Under the pieces are notes generated by a model. It was not told the DNA's origin and searched no databases. It saw only the letters and a list, made by a program, of their open reading frames with translations. From Calamus simplicifolius (taxonomy: Eukaryota > Streptophyta > Magnoliopsida > Arecales > Arecaceae): 64,000 bases of DNA. Of the stretch, positions 54,377 through 64,000 are shown piece by piece. Numbering within the stretch: position 1 is the stretch's first letter; each line of letters opens with the position of its first letter. The stretch spans positions 258,266 to 322,265 of the forward strand of contig UESW01004014.1 in NCBI GenBank assembly GCA_900491605.1. Reading direction: 5' to 3'. The position numbers and the translations under genes were made by a program.

Positions 54377-54634
54377 GGCTATGTTTGAAATAGAGGGGGA
54401 TATCCAGGGGATATCCCTCTTATCTCCAAAAGCTATAACTATAGAGGATAACTCTAAAAAAGGTTCCAGAGGGGATCTCTGAACTTATTCCCTAGGGAGC
54501 CCAGGAATAACTAAAGCTGTTCCTTGATGACAAAGTTGTTATTTAAAAAAGGTTGTTATTCCCTCAGCTATCCCCTGAATAAATGCTATCATGTACACTT
54601 ATCAGAGATAGCTTTTTGAGAATTAAACACTACC
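54377..54634 (+). mobile_element. Tourist/Harbinger-like MITE
   Basis: Left end GGCTATGTTTGAAATA, right end (inverted) GGTAGTGTTTAATTC, with the 3-bp duplication TTA at 54374-54376 and 54635-54637. The internal palindromic words (GGATATCC, TTATTCCC, CCTAGGGA) are shared with the MITEs at 10091-10699. Confidence 0.75.
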
Positions 54635-54637
54635 TTA

Positions 54638-55160
54638 GATAAAGTCATGTTAGGATCATTGACCTTGTTGGACAACCAGTGATGTGGATACCAACTAGAT
54701 TGGATGGTAAAACTAAATTCCCTAGAATTCAATTTGATCATCATTAACGGTTAGAATATTTTCATCTTTCATATAAAATCTAGTTGCTAACATGTATTTT
54801 AAATGCATTCTTGCCTTTATTCATATATAATCATGCAAGCTTTACGAACAAGATCTACTTCACAGGTTCATGTTAAGTCGTCATCAAGCACCACACAACC
54901 TCAGATCACATCGTCTTAATTTGTAATTGGGAGTTAGAGGGGGTTTAAATCCTAGAGTTGGCTTCTCTGTCATGTTTTTAAAGAACAACTAATCACAAAA
55001 AGTCCACGGCGGCTTAAACTCCATAACTAACGACCATTGATAATTGATAACGTTTTCTAAGGGGAAGTCTTTTTTTTTTTGGTGCATTGGCATTACTAGA
55101 ACCTAATGGTGGACCCAAATATGGTCGTTCCTATGACTTTGATTGGAATCAGCACAACAT
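54638..55160. other. Intergenic DNA, no gene seen
   Basis: Low-complexity AT-rich sequence with a T-run near 55071. Nothing recognised up to the LINE. Confidence 0.6.
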
Positions 55161-55164
55161 CTTT

Positions 55165-57165
55165 GATTGAAAAACTCATGGGCCCATGGTCCTCCTCTTT
55201 TGCAGCATTACATGCCTAGGCCATATGGTTCTCCTCTCACTCATCTTCTCTTCGCTGATGACTGCATCTTGCTTAGCCCAGCCTCTGTCCAGAATGCAGC
55301 TGCCTGTTCTGCTATTATTTTGGCTTATTGTCGGGACTCGGAGCAACAGGTTAATATGCAGAAATCTATCCTCTGGTTCAGTCCTTCGACCTCTCCCCGT
55401 TGTCGTGCTGCTATCTCCCAGCTGTTAGGGATCTCGTATGTCACTGATCGACTGATCTACCTGGGTACCCCTATTTCGGGACGGCGGCCCAGGCAGCAGG
55501 ACTTTGGGGACCTTGACCGTCGGATCGCTGCCCAACTGGATCGTTGGCAGGTTTTGGGTCTTCTATGATGGAGCGTATCACTCTGATCCGATCTATCCTT
55601 ACTTCGCTTCCTCTCTATCTGTTATCCAATACTTTGATCCCCACGACCTGCCTCCGCCGGATTGAGAGACGGATACGGGACTTTCTCTGGGCATCTATGC
55701 AGGGGGGCCACGGCATCCATCTTTTGGCTTGGGATATGGTTTGCTTGCCTACATGTGAGGGTGGTCTTGGAATTCAGTCCTTGGTGCTCCGTCGTGAGGC
55801 TATTTTTGCGAGACATGCTTCAAGATTCTTGTTGGACCCCCACTGCTTTGGAGTACTGTTATGCGTGGTTGATACGGTGGCTGGACTTCTGGATCGTCAA
55901 TGAGTATTCCTCGAGGATGTTTCTGCTTATGGCGAGCTATCTACAGGCAGCCCTACTGTTATGTCTGATATCCACTGCATGATTGGGGATGGAACTTCAG
56001 TTGATGTTATTCAGGACACTTGGCTAACTGATCTTCCGTTAACACGCTGGCCTACCTTCATCAGCTCTGATGTTGAACCCCCTCTGTTTGTTTCATCTTT
56101 GATATGCCAAGAGAGTGTTGGTTGGAATGTTCCTATGGTGTCTCGTCTGTTTGGGGCTGAGCTTTCTCATAGGATTCTTGCCATGCCACTTGCCCGTTCA
56201 GCTGGTCCGGATGTCAGACTTTGGCGCCGATCCTGTCTTCCTTACGCCCCCATTAGGGATCTGACGGCCTGCTTCCGTTCTCAGTCTTCGGACTTTGGTG
56301 ATGTCGCTTGGATTTGGCGTTTGCCAGTTCACCCTAAGATTCAGCTCTTTTTGTGGAAGCTCATGTGGTATCGCCTACCTACCTGTTCTCTCCTGGTTGA
56401 TCATGGTCTCTATATTGCTCTCTGTCCGATATGTGGGATGCAGGATGAATCTTTGATCATGTTATATTCTTGTGTTCGCGTGCGTCTCAGATATGGCAGA
56501 GGATTCATTTATCCATGGTTGGTGGAGGAGGGCCCTATCCGGCCTTCATTCCTGCAGGCTCCCCGTTTGTCCACCCGGTGTGGCCCCTGTTTCCAGGGTA
56601 TTTTATCTGCCTATTTGGCTTATCATATTTGGCTGACTCGAAACCAGATTATCTTCGCTGAGGAGACAGTCTCACCCCAGGGGATCATCCGTCGTGCTCT
56701 CTTTCATGCCAAGGAGTACACTCGCTGTCATTCTGGAGTTCATAATGATGGGCCTGGCCACTGGGACTCCCCTACTGCTTCAGCAGCGCACCGTTCTACG
56801 GTATTCGTCTCTTGGGAGCCCCCACCCCCGGGTTACGTCAAATGAACTTTGATGGCTCTATCTCCGATCATACTGCTAGATCTGGGTTTGTCATCGGGGG
56901 TCTGAGGGTCAGTTTTGCGGCTTCACAGCTCTAGAATTTCGGTCCCTAAGAACTTCAGGCTGCATGGGATGGCATCACTCATCCAACTTGGGCTATCGCC
57001 ATTATTAGCCCACGAAAATGGGGATTCTCTAATTGATGATATTTGTCTCCTTCAGGCTACATGTTTGAGATTCGTCATATATCGTGAAAATTGCGGCCGA
57101 TTTAACCAGTCGATTTGACCGTCTGATGTTTTTGTCCTGTCATTTTACAATAAATTTTGTACTTT
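55165..57165 (+). mobile_element. L1-type LINE, 5'-truncated, with RT end, zf-RVT and RNase H
   Basis: Opens inside the reverse transcriptase just before the catalytic LLFADDCILLSP (about 55225-55260). It continues in the frame of 55544-55903 (RRIERRIRDFLWAS), then from about 55960 to 56845 with the IGDGTSVDVIQDTWL segment and the Cys/His zf-RVT motif (LCPICGMQDES near 56420). It ends in an RNase H start MNFDGSISDHTARSGFVIGG near 56843. At least three frame changes separate these parts. AATAAA occurs near 57148; the right limit is approximate and no clear poly(A) tail was found. Confidence 0.88.
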
Positions 57166-57169
57166 GATT

Positions 57170-60026
57170 GAGTGATCGTCCGATAATACTCATGGGCATG
57201 TTCCAATGTCTGGCTACGACTAGCATTTCCCACACTACCTTTCCCAGCTATTCGAATGAGTTGGCTCCAGTGCCGTAGCCTCGGGACCAACTGATGAGCA
57301 CTGAGACCAAGTAACCAACCAGCTCTACCTTTCAAGAGGCGTTTGGCTCACCGAAGCTTTAATGCTTCAAACTATCTATTGATTTAATTATTTTATTAAT
57401 AAATTAAAATTATATAATTTTAAATTTTAAATAAAAATTAATTTAAGTTATAAATATTTTAATTTTTTTTATATTTGATATAAAATTATTTTTAAAGTAT
57501 TGTAATCTTTTTTCAAGCCAGCTAAAATCTACTCTGATCCAAATTATTAGTACTACAAGAATAACTTTACATTATGACGATATTCTACCATCATTTCATG
57601 AGTAATTCAATAGCTTTTATGTACTCACGCTTCAAATCTATCTGCTTATCAAGTTAAACTTTCGTACAGCCAAGTTAGTGCTAATATCATTTATAATATC
57701 TCAAATTTATTTACTAATCTAATTAATCTGTTAGCAATTTAAAACTGTGTAGTCTTATAAATTCGAGTTGAAGTTAATTAGTAACAAATAAATTTAAGTT
57801 ATAAATATTTTAATTTTTTATTGAATATGAAATTATTTTGAGGTATTATAGAAGTACTGTGGAGTTGCTAATGAAATTCGGACATTGGGTCCACCAATCT
57901 CATGATATAAAACATCGATAAAATGATAGAATCCATGATTTGCCAATCTATTCTTTCAACTTTTAAATACAAGGTTAGATTTGATTTCCAACTACACTGT
58001 TAATTATATCAAACGCACCCTCAATCTTTTTTTTTTAGGCTTTGAAACGATCATGGGGATTATCAGCAATGATAGCCCTTGTCTTTCTCCCCCTTTTGAC
58101 AGCCCCACACCATTGACTTCGAAAAGAACAATGGAAGATTGGAGACTGCCAAAGAGGGCTGGAAGCTTTCTTCGGTGGCGATGGGTGCTTTTGTTTCTTT
58201 AACCGACATTCTTCAGCCGCTTGTGGTGCGCCCACTCGATGGCCATCCACTATCTTAACTGAGCCATCAATCCCCTTCGCAAACCAAAAGCCTAAATAAA
58301 AAGAGTCCAAAGTTGCATGCATCGCTTCACTTGGATATCCCATCGGACAATTAAAGGAAAAGTTTTACTGTATCAAAGGCGGTATAACAAAAACTTCATC
58401 GATGATTAACATATCATCTATATATATATATATATACATACTAAAATAAAAAAATAATTTTAATTTTAAAATATGCATGCTAATTATCAAGATCGATACG
58501 AGTTTATTGTATCGCTCTTCATGCAGCAAGATTTTTTTTGGCAACCAAATGCACCCATGGCTCAGCTTAGGTGCCATGGGACGATCAGTGCCTCAAATGG
58601 AACTAGAATACTTTGCCACGTTTTTTGCGCTTGATTACGCAAGATGATTTTGATTGGAATAGAGAGCATTAAAATGTCTCGCTATCACTACATTAAGGAT
58701 GGAGATGTGTGCATATGGTCCATCCCAAGGACTGGTGCAATAAAGCAGAGTAGGAGACGACACGAAGGCCGTGACAGGCCTGCAAAAATTTCTTGTAAGC
58801 TTTCGATTTGTCATTCAGTGGTCCATAACATCACTCGTACTACTAAACTAGTGGCTCTGTGGTGTACTAACATTGGGGCAGACGTGGAGTTGTCTGACTT
58901 CCGGACAACTCGCAGGCAGAGACAACTTGGAGTGGGATGGCAAAAAAAATATGGAGGTGTGATGAGAGAAAAAATATTGATGAGTTAAATAAATTTGTTT
59001 ACTTAGCCCTTAACCTACTTTGTAAAGTAGATAATGTTTTGTATTATTTATTGAACTCTGTCTTAGATAAGATACTCGTTTGAGAATTTAAATTTCATAA
59101 ATTAATTTATTTTTAATCAAACAAAATTTATATAGAGTTTTTTTATATCTTAAATCTTAGTTAAGGCAATATAAGCCGAAGTTATACTTTGTTCAAAATT
59201 TTAGATTGATTTTAATTAAGCTTGAGTTGAATCAACTCCAACTTGCATTCTATTTGCATCCATTTAATCAAAATAAGACAGGTTAATTAGGTTCAAGATG
59301 AGGAATAATGATAATATTTTTTAAATTTTTAAATAGATATTATTTAGAAAAGATAAAAGAAATTCAAGTTCAAGAAGAATGAATCATATTTTATTTTTCT
59401 TTTTTTTTTTTTTTTTTTTTTGTCCCTTTCCACTGTTCTCTGGAGGTGGTTTCTCTTTCCTATTATTTAATATACACCACAATAGATGGCCAATTCAGTT
59501 GGCAATCGTGCTTGTCATTTTCTTTGCTTTTTTACCCCTTTTTTGTTTTTCTTTTGTTGTCTTCCGCCCTTCTTAACTTTTGATAGATAGAAGATAATTA
59601 TGATGATGGATACAAAGCATCTAAAGAAACTTTATGGGCTTATCTGAAAAAAATTTATAGTTAATGTAGATCTAGCTTTCGTATATAAAATTATTTTACA
59701 TGCTATTTTTTTGGATATAGATTTAACCTGACTTTAATAATAACAGTAATAATAGAGAGAAAAAAAGTACTTTGGGACCGAAATTTAGCAGTGAAAATGC
59801 CTATACTGGCTTACGAAGGGCTTCTCCATTTGTGGATTGGAAAAAGTTTTTTTTTTTTAACCTTTTTTTCCCCCTTTTTACCGCATGGCTCTTGACAATT
59901 TCACGTGATGACATTAGCATGGATTTCTTTTGGGAAAACAGTTTGAATAAGGACAAATTTCTGCAGTTCTCAAACGAGTTCCAATGCATGGCAGCAAATA
60001 AGGCTCCTATTTAACTCAACCTTAAG
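57170..60026. other. AT-rich intergenic DNA, no gene seen
   Basis: Frames such as the minus-strand one at 58343-58035 and the plus-strand one at 58644-58988 have no recognisable domain. There is a T-run of about 22 near 59400 and a short (TA)n near 58418. Nothing else identified. Confidence 0.55.
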
Positions 60027-60045
60027 GTTTTTTTTTTTTTTTTTT

Positions 60046-60870
60046 GATACGAGCAGATGATCATACTAATCTATTGCAAGTTAATCTAGATAAATCAAAA
60101 TATAAAATTTATTTAAAAATAAATTGATAAAAGATATTTAAATTTCAGATCCAAAAGTCAGAATGATGAGCTACTGAAGTCGCCACCTAATCCTCAACAA
60201 AATTGTCTTCACGATAAATATGATAAATCTGGGCTCTATAGACATCCCGAAGGGCAGTCCAAATGTTATGTAGCAGTGAATTGGTAGGAACTTGATTGCA
60301 GCAATCCTTCGGAGCCATCAGATAACAGTAAACGAGTCCCCTTTATAAAAAGATTATGAGCACGAAGAATCCGAATAGCATAGGAGACGCCCGCCCAAGC
60401 TGCGTAAAGCTCTGCCAAAGAGATCGAGGAATCTAGGAGACTAAATCCTTCCGCCGCCAACAGTGCTCTATCAGTCCCTCATATAACAAAAGTAAAATCA
60501 GCTAGTCTTCCCCAAACACTTTCATCGAAATTGATTTTGACAAACCCTAGAGAGGGGGCCCCCAAGAAATAAAAACCATACGTCGGTTCGCTACCGAGAC
60601 AGCAGGGGAACCCCGGAGGCCAGAGCTGTCAGGATCAGAAGCATAGAGATGGAGTACAAATTCAGACGATGACGAAATGGCATTCCGCACTGTCCTGTGA
60701 GGGAAGATAGTGATATCAATAAAAATGAATTGATTCCACGGTAGCCAAATCTGATTAGCTATAGCAGCCCACAAGACGACCTTCTGCTGATTGCTCCTTC
60801 AAAGATTACTCAGAAAAAGGGATCGCCAATGACCCATATCATCCTCTCTAAAAAAATAACTAAATCTTGA
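60046..60870 (-). mobile_element. L1-type LINE 3' end with poly(A), minus strand
   Basis: Minus-strand order: NQIWLPWNQFIFID (after zf-RVT), PAVSVANRRMVFISWGPP, then RNase H with SISLAELYAAWAGVSYAIRI near 60430-60370. The T-run 60028-60045 on the plus strand is its poly(A) tail. Broken by frame changes. Confidence 0.8.
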
Positions 60871-60884
60871 GTCTCTTTTTTTTT

Positions 60885-61258
60885 GGTACAAACGGTCCTA
60901 GTGCGAGTCAACCAAGATATATCAGAGTACAAGATTTGCTTAAGAACGAGGGGACATGGGTCATCTTGATTCCAAATCCAAAATCTAGCATGATGGGCCA
61001 CAGAAGCCACCACCCAGTCCGCCGTAGAATTAGCTTCTCGGTAGATATGCCAGATATGGACTCTGTAAATATCCTGAAGAACAGCCCAAGTGTTGAGGAG
61101 AAGAGGATTGATGGGGACTTGGTTGTAGCAATTCATCCGGAGTCACCGGATGATAGTGAGAGAATCCTCCTCAATGAAAAGGATGTGAGTATGAAGAATT
61201 TGTGCAGCGTAGGAAATACCAGCCCAAGCTGAGTAAAGTTTAGCTATAAGGATAGAAG
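60885..61258 (-). mobile_element. Second L1-type LINE 3' end with poly(A), cut by Copia
   Basis: Minus strand from 61258: RNase H pieces (AKLYSAWAGISYAAQILHTH), then NTWAVLQDIYRVHIWHIYRE, ending in a poly(A) represented by the T-run at 60876-60884. The Copia LTR begins exactly where this copy breaks off at 61258. Confidence 0.8.
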
Positions 61259-61872
61259 TGTTGGGCCTATGTCCCACTTATTCAGCCCATTAGGGCTAAA
61301 AGTGTGGCGTGACTTCTTTTCCATGATTTCTTAGTTGGTTTTTGGGAGAGCAGCCGCCTTTCTTTTTTGGTTTTCTCTTTTTCAAGGAGCAGCCGTCTGG
61401 AAAAATAGGTGGAGTAAGTAGCGGGTATTTCTCTTTTTTCTAGGAGCATGGATTGCTAGAGAAAGAGAAGGAAGGGCTGCTACTTGGTACTTGACTAAGT
61501 GGGAGGACTTCCACTCCAGGAATCACGTGAAGGTGCTGCAGAAGAAAAACAAGAGAAGAAGAAGAAGAGAAGGGAAGAAAATAAGGAGGTAACGCAGGAG
61601 ACCATATTTTTCGGTAACGTAATCCTTATATCCCTATTATTCTCTTGTGATTAGTTCTCAAGTCCTGGCAAGGGATTTTGAGACTTGGATATTTATTATT
61701 TTATAGTGGATCTTCTTCTCTGGCTTGCCCATAGTTTTTTCCCTTTATCTTGGAGGGATTTTCCACGTAAATCTTGATGTTTCTTTGATTGTGTGGTTTG
61801 CGCATTTTATTTATTATTCCGCTATGTATTACGGTCTGCTAGTATTTGCTCGTACACGGATTCTTTCCATCA
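61259..61872 (+). repeat. 5' LTR of the second Copia element
   Basis: Starts TGTTGGGCCTATG and ends TTTCCATCA, immediately followed by the primer-binding site. Its 3' partner is outside the window, so the LTR call rests on the ends plus the primer site. Confidence 0.8.
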
Positions 61873-61874
61873 AC

Positions 61875-61886
61875 TGGTATCAGAGC
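61875..61886 (+). other. Primer-binding site (initiator Met-tRNA)
   Basis: TGGTATCAGAGC, two bases after the LTR end; the same site as in the Copia element at 2653. Confidence 0.88.
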
Positions 61887-61908
61887 TTGTGAATTTTTGT
61901 GTGCGAGC

Positions 61909-62692
61909 ATGGAGGCCGGTAATGTTTCCCGCATGATCAGTCTGAACAGAAACAATTGGATGATATGAAAACCGAGGATGGAGGATCTCTTGTATTGCAA
62001 GGATTTATATGGACCTTTGGAAGGGGTCAAAGCAAAGCCCGTTACAATGACAGATGATGCTTGGATCATGTTAAATCGGAAAGCAGTCGGTTTTATTCGG
62101 CAGTGATTGGATGATAGTGTCTTTCACCATGTTTCCACTGAGACTTCTGCAAACTCTCTTTGAAAAAGTTAGAAAGTCTCTATGAGAGAAAAATAGCTGG
62201 CAACAAGGCATTCTTGATCAGAAAACTAGTGAATCTGAAATATAAAGAGGGTGCTTCTATTGCTGACCATTTAAATGAAATGCAGAATATTCATAACCAG
62301 TTATCCTCTATAAAAATATCTCTTGATGATGAGTTTCAGGCATTGTTACTTCTCAGTTCATTGCCAGAAAGTTGGGAGACACTGGTAGTTTCCCTCAGTA
62401 ATTCTGCACCAAACGGTGTTGTCACCATGAGTCAAGTAACAAGCAGTTGTTGAATGAGGAGTTGAGGAGGAAGAATTCAACAACTTCTCAGATTGATTCA
62501 CATGCACTTGTCTCAGAGAATAGAGGATGGTCAAAGTCTAGAAATAGAGACAATTCATACAAGGGTAGAAGCAAATCAAGGTCAAGAAAAGATATTACTT
62601 GCTACAACTGTGGTAAGAAAGGGCACTACAAGAATCAGTGTAAGAAGCCTAAGAAGAGTAAGAAAAAGGAAAAAGAAGTGGAAGATACATAG
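61909..62692 (+). pseudogene. Copia gag with CCHC zinc knuckle, broken
   Basis: Frame from ATG 61909 (MEAGNVSRMISLNRNNW). Stops at 61966 and 62104 stand where Trp (TGG) is expected. A lost base falls near 62161 and another frame change near 62447. Gag motifs LWKKLESLY-like and LLLLSSLPESWE are seen. The zinc knuckle CYNCGKKGHYKNQC is at 62610-62651, followed by a Lys-rich tail and a TAG at 62690. Confidence 0.88.
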
Positions 62693-62896
62693 TCAAAGGA
62701 GAATATCACAGCTACAGTGCAGAGTGATGATTATTTGATTTTGTCTACTTTTGATGGTATCTTCTCATATAAGTGTCAGAATCATGAGTGGGTGATTGAC
62801 ACAGGTGCTTCTTATCATGCTACACCATGGAAGGAGTTTTTTTTACCTATAGGACTGAAAATTTTGGTGTTGTCAAGACGAGAAATCAAGGCATAG
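62566..62896 (+). repeat. Internal duplication in the second Copia element, copy A
   Basis: Zinc knuckle to protease segment, matching 63670-64000 at an offset of 1104 bp with few differences. Copy A carries TAG (62690) where copy B has GAG. Confidence 0.9.
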
Positions 62897-63640
62897 CAAA
62901 ATCATTGGCATGGGTGACATCCACATGAAGACCAATCTTGGTTGTAAGTTGGTACTCAAGGATGTAAGGCATGTGGCTGACTTGAGGCTAAATTTAATTT
63001 CAGTTGGAAGACTTGATGATGAAGACTTTGATAGCATATTTCATAAAGGGCAATGAAAGCTCAGTAAAGGTTCACTTGTTATAGCCAGTGGGAAGAAATG
63101 TCACACTTTATACAGGTTGCAAGCTAAAGCTTATGGTGAACAGTTGAATGCTACAGAAAAAGACTTCAGCATGGAGTTATGGCATAAACGACTGGGACAC
63201 ATGAGTGAGAAGGGGCTGTAAGTTTTTTCCAAGGGAAAAGTTCTACCAGACTTCAAAGGTGTACATCTGAACCCATGTGTTGATTGTTTGGTTGGCAAGC
63301 AACATAGAGTTTCTTTTGCTAGTCCTGCTTTGTCTAGAAAAATGCATGTTTTGGATCGTGTCTATACAGATGTTTGTGGTCCTTTGAGGACAAAAACTCC
63401 TGGTGGATCTATTAATGTTCCAGGTATCAGTGGTGCACTTTATTTTGTTACTTTTATAGATAATTTTTCCAGAAAAGTTTGGGTTTATGGTTTAAAGACC
63501 AAAATCAGGTTATTAATGTCTTCAAAGAGTTTCATGCCATAGTTGAAAGAGAGACAGTAAAGAAATTGAAATGCATAAGGTCAGATAATGGTGGTGAGTA
63601 CATATGGTTATTTGATAATTATTGCAGGTCAAAGGATCAG
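62693..63640 (+). pseudogene. Copia protease and integrase part, broken
   Basis: Protease motif VIDTGASYHAT near 62795. The pre-integrase segment has ELWHKRLGHMSEKGL near 63175 and CVDCLVGKQH near 63280. The integrase core has YTDVCGPL (about 63367) and RSDNGGEY (about 63580), where it stops being collinear and joins a second copy of the zinc-knuckle region. Confidence 0.88.
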
Positions 63641-63669
63641 TGTAAGAAGGCTAAGAAGCAAATCAAGGG

Positions 63670-64000
63670 TAGAAGCAAATCAAGGTCAAGAAAAGATATT
63701 ACTTGCTACAACTGTGGTGAAAAAGGGCACTATAAGAATCAGTGTAAGAAGCCTAAGAAGAGTAAGAAAAAGGGGAAAGAAGTGGAGGATACAGAGTCAA
63801 AGGAGAATATCACAGCTATAGTGCAGAGTGATGATTATTTGATTTTGCCTACTTCTGATGGTATCTTCTCATGTGAGTGTCAGAATCATGAGTGGGTGAT
63901 TGACACAGGTGCTTCTTATCATGCTACACCATGGAAAGCATTTTTTCTACCTATAGGACTAGAAATTTTGGTGTTGTCAAGATGGAAAATCAAGGCACAG
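63670..64000 (+). repeat. Internal duplication in the second Copia element, copy B
   Basis: Starts GTAGAAGCAAATCAAGG-like after a junction in integrase. It contains CYNCGEKGHYKNQC and DTGASYHAT again and continues to the window end, so its full length is unknown. Confidence 0.9.

Larger units (their letters stand above)
61259..64000 (+). mobile_element. Copia element (5' part), running off the window
   Basis: A 5' LTR (61259-61872), a Met-tRNA primer site, gag, zinc knuckle, protease and part of integrase, then an internal duplication back to the zinc knuckle. It inserted in the RNase H region of the LINE. A candidate duplication on its left is AGAAG (61254-61258); the partner lies beyond the window. 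Many stops and frameshifts. Confidence 0.9.

Noticed and set aside
58035..58343. 102-codon minus-strand frame
   Set aside because: No recognisable motif, AT-rich surroundings, no promoter signals seen.
58644..58988. 114-codon plus-strand frame
   Set aside because: No domain, unusual composition, no neighbouring signals; likely chance.

Overview
This is nuclear DNA of a flowering plant. The evidence is a 14-exon intron-rich gene with GT-AG splicing, Copia elements primed by initiator-Met tRNA, Tourist-type MITEs, a FAR1/MULE transposase and RTE- and L1-type LINEs. The small-repeat families and the AT-rich intergenic style fit a monocot, perhaps a palm, but that is a low-confidence inference.

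Layout. 1-942: a solo LTR with a 5-bp target duplication. 2201-8369: a Tourist/Harbinger-like MITE split by a complete but dead Copia element (two LTRs, PBS, gag-pol with many stops). 8606-9111 and 13360-13866: two tandem paralogues of a small Cys/His-N-terminal, Lys-rich plant protein; the first is frameshifted and the second looks intact. Between them, 10091-10699 is a MITE nested inside a related MITE. 14631-20961: a decayed MULE with a FAR1-like transposase, flanked by arrays of GACACCC-containing minisatellites and then by two nearly identical direct repeats of about 480 bp. An 85-codon reading frame with its own TATA-like and AATAAA-like signals lies inside the left minisatellite.

21678-45354 (minus strand): the main gene, an LMBR1-domain (LMBD2-type) multi-pass membrane protein. 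I could place 14 coding exons totalling 739 codons. One intron is GC-AG, and one exon junction appears to lack a G. Its long introns hold several RTE-type LINE insertions, three of them only 40-66 bp long yet flanked by perfect target duplications.

46070-52150: a very old Copia element on the minus strand, interrupted by a 2.2-kb solo LTR with a 5-bp duplication. 54377-54634: a Tourist-like MITE with TTA duplication. 55165-57165: an L1-type LINE 3' half. 60046-61258: two minus-strand LINE 3' ends with poly(A) tails, the second interrupted by another Copia element (61259 to the window end) that carries an internal tandem duplication of its zinc-knuckle/protease region.

Only the LMBR1 gene and the 13360 gene look like functioning host protein genes. 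Nearly everything else is transposable-element DNA in various states of decay, often nested. Exon coordinates were deduced by reading splice sites and frames by eye and have not been checked against transcripts.
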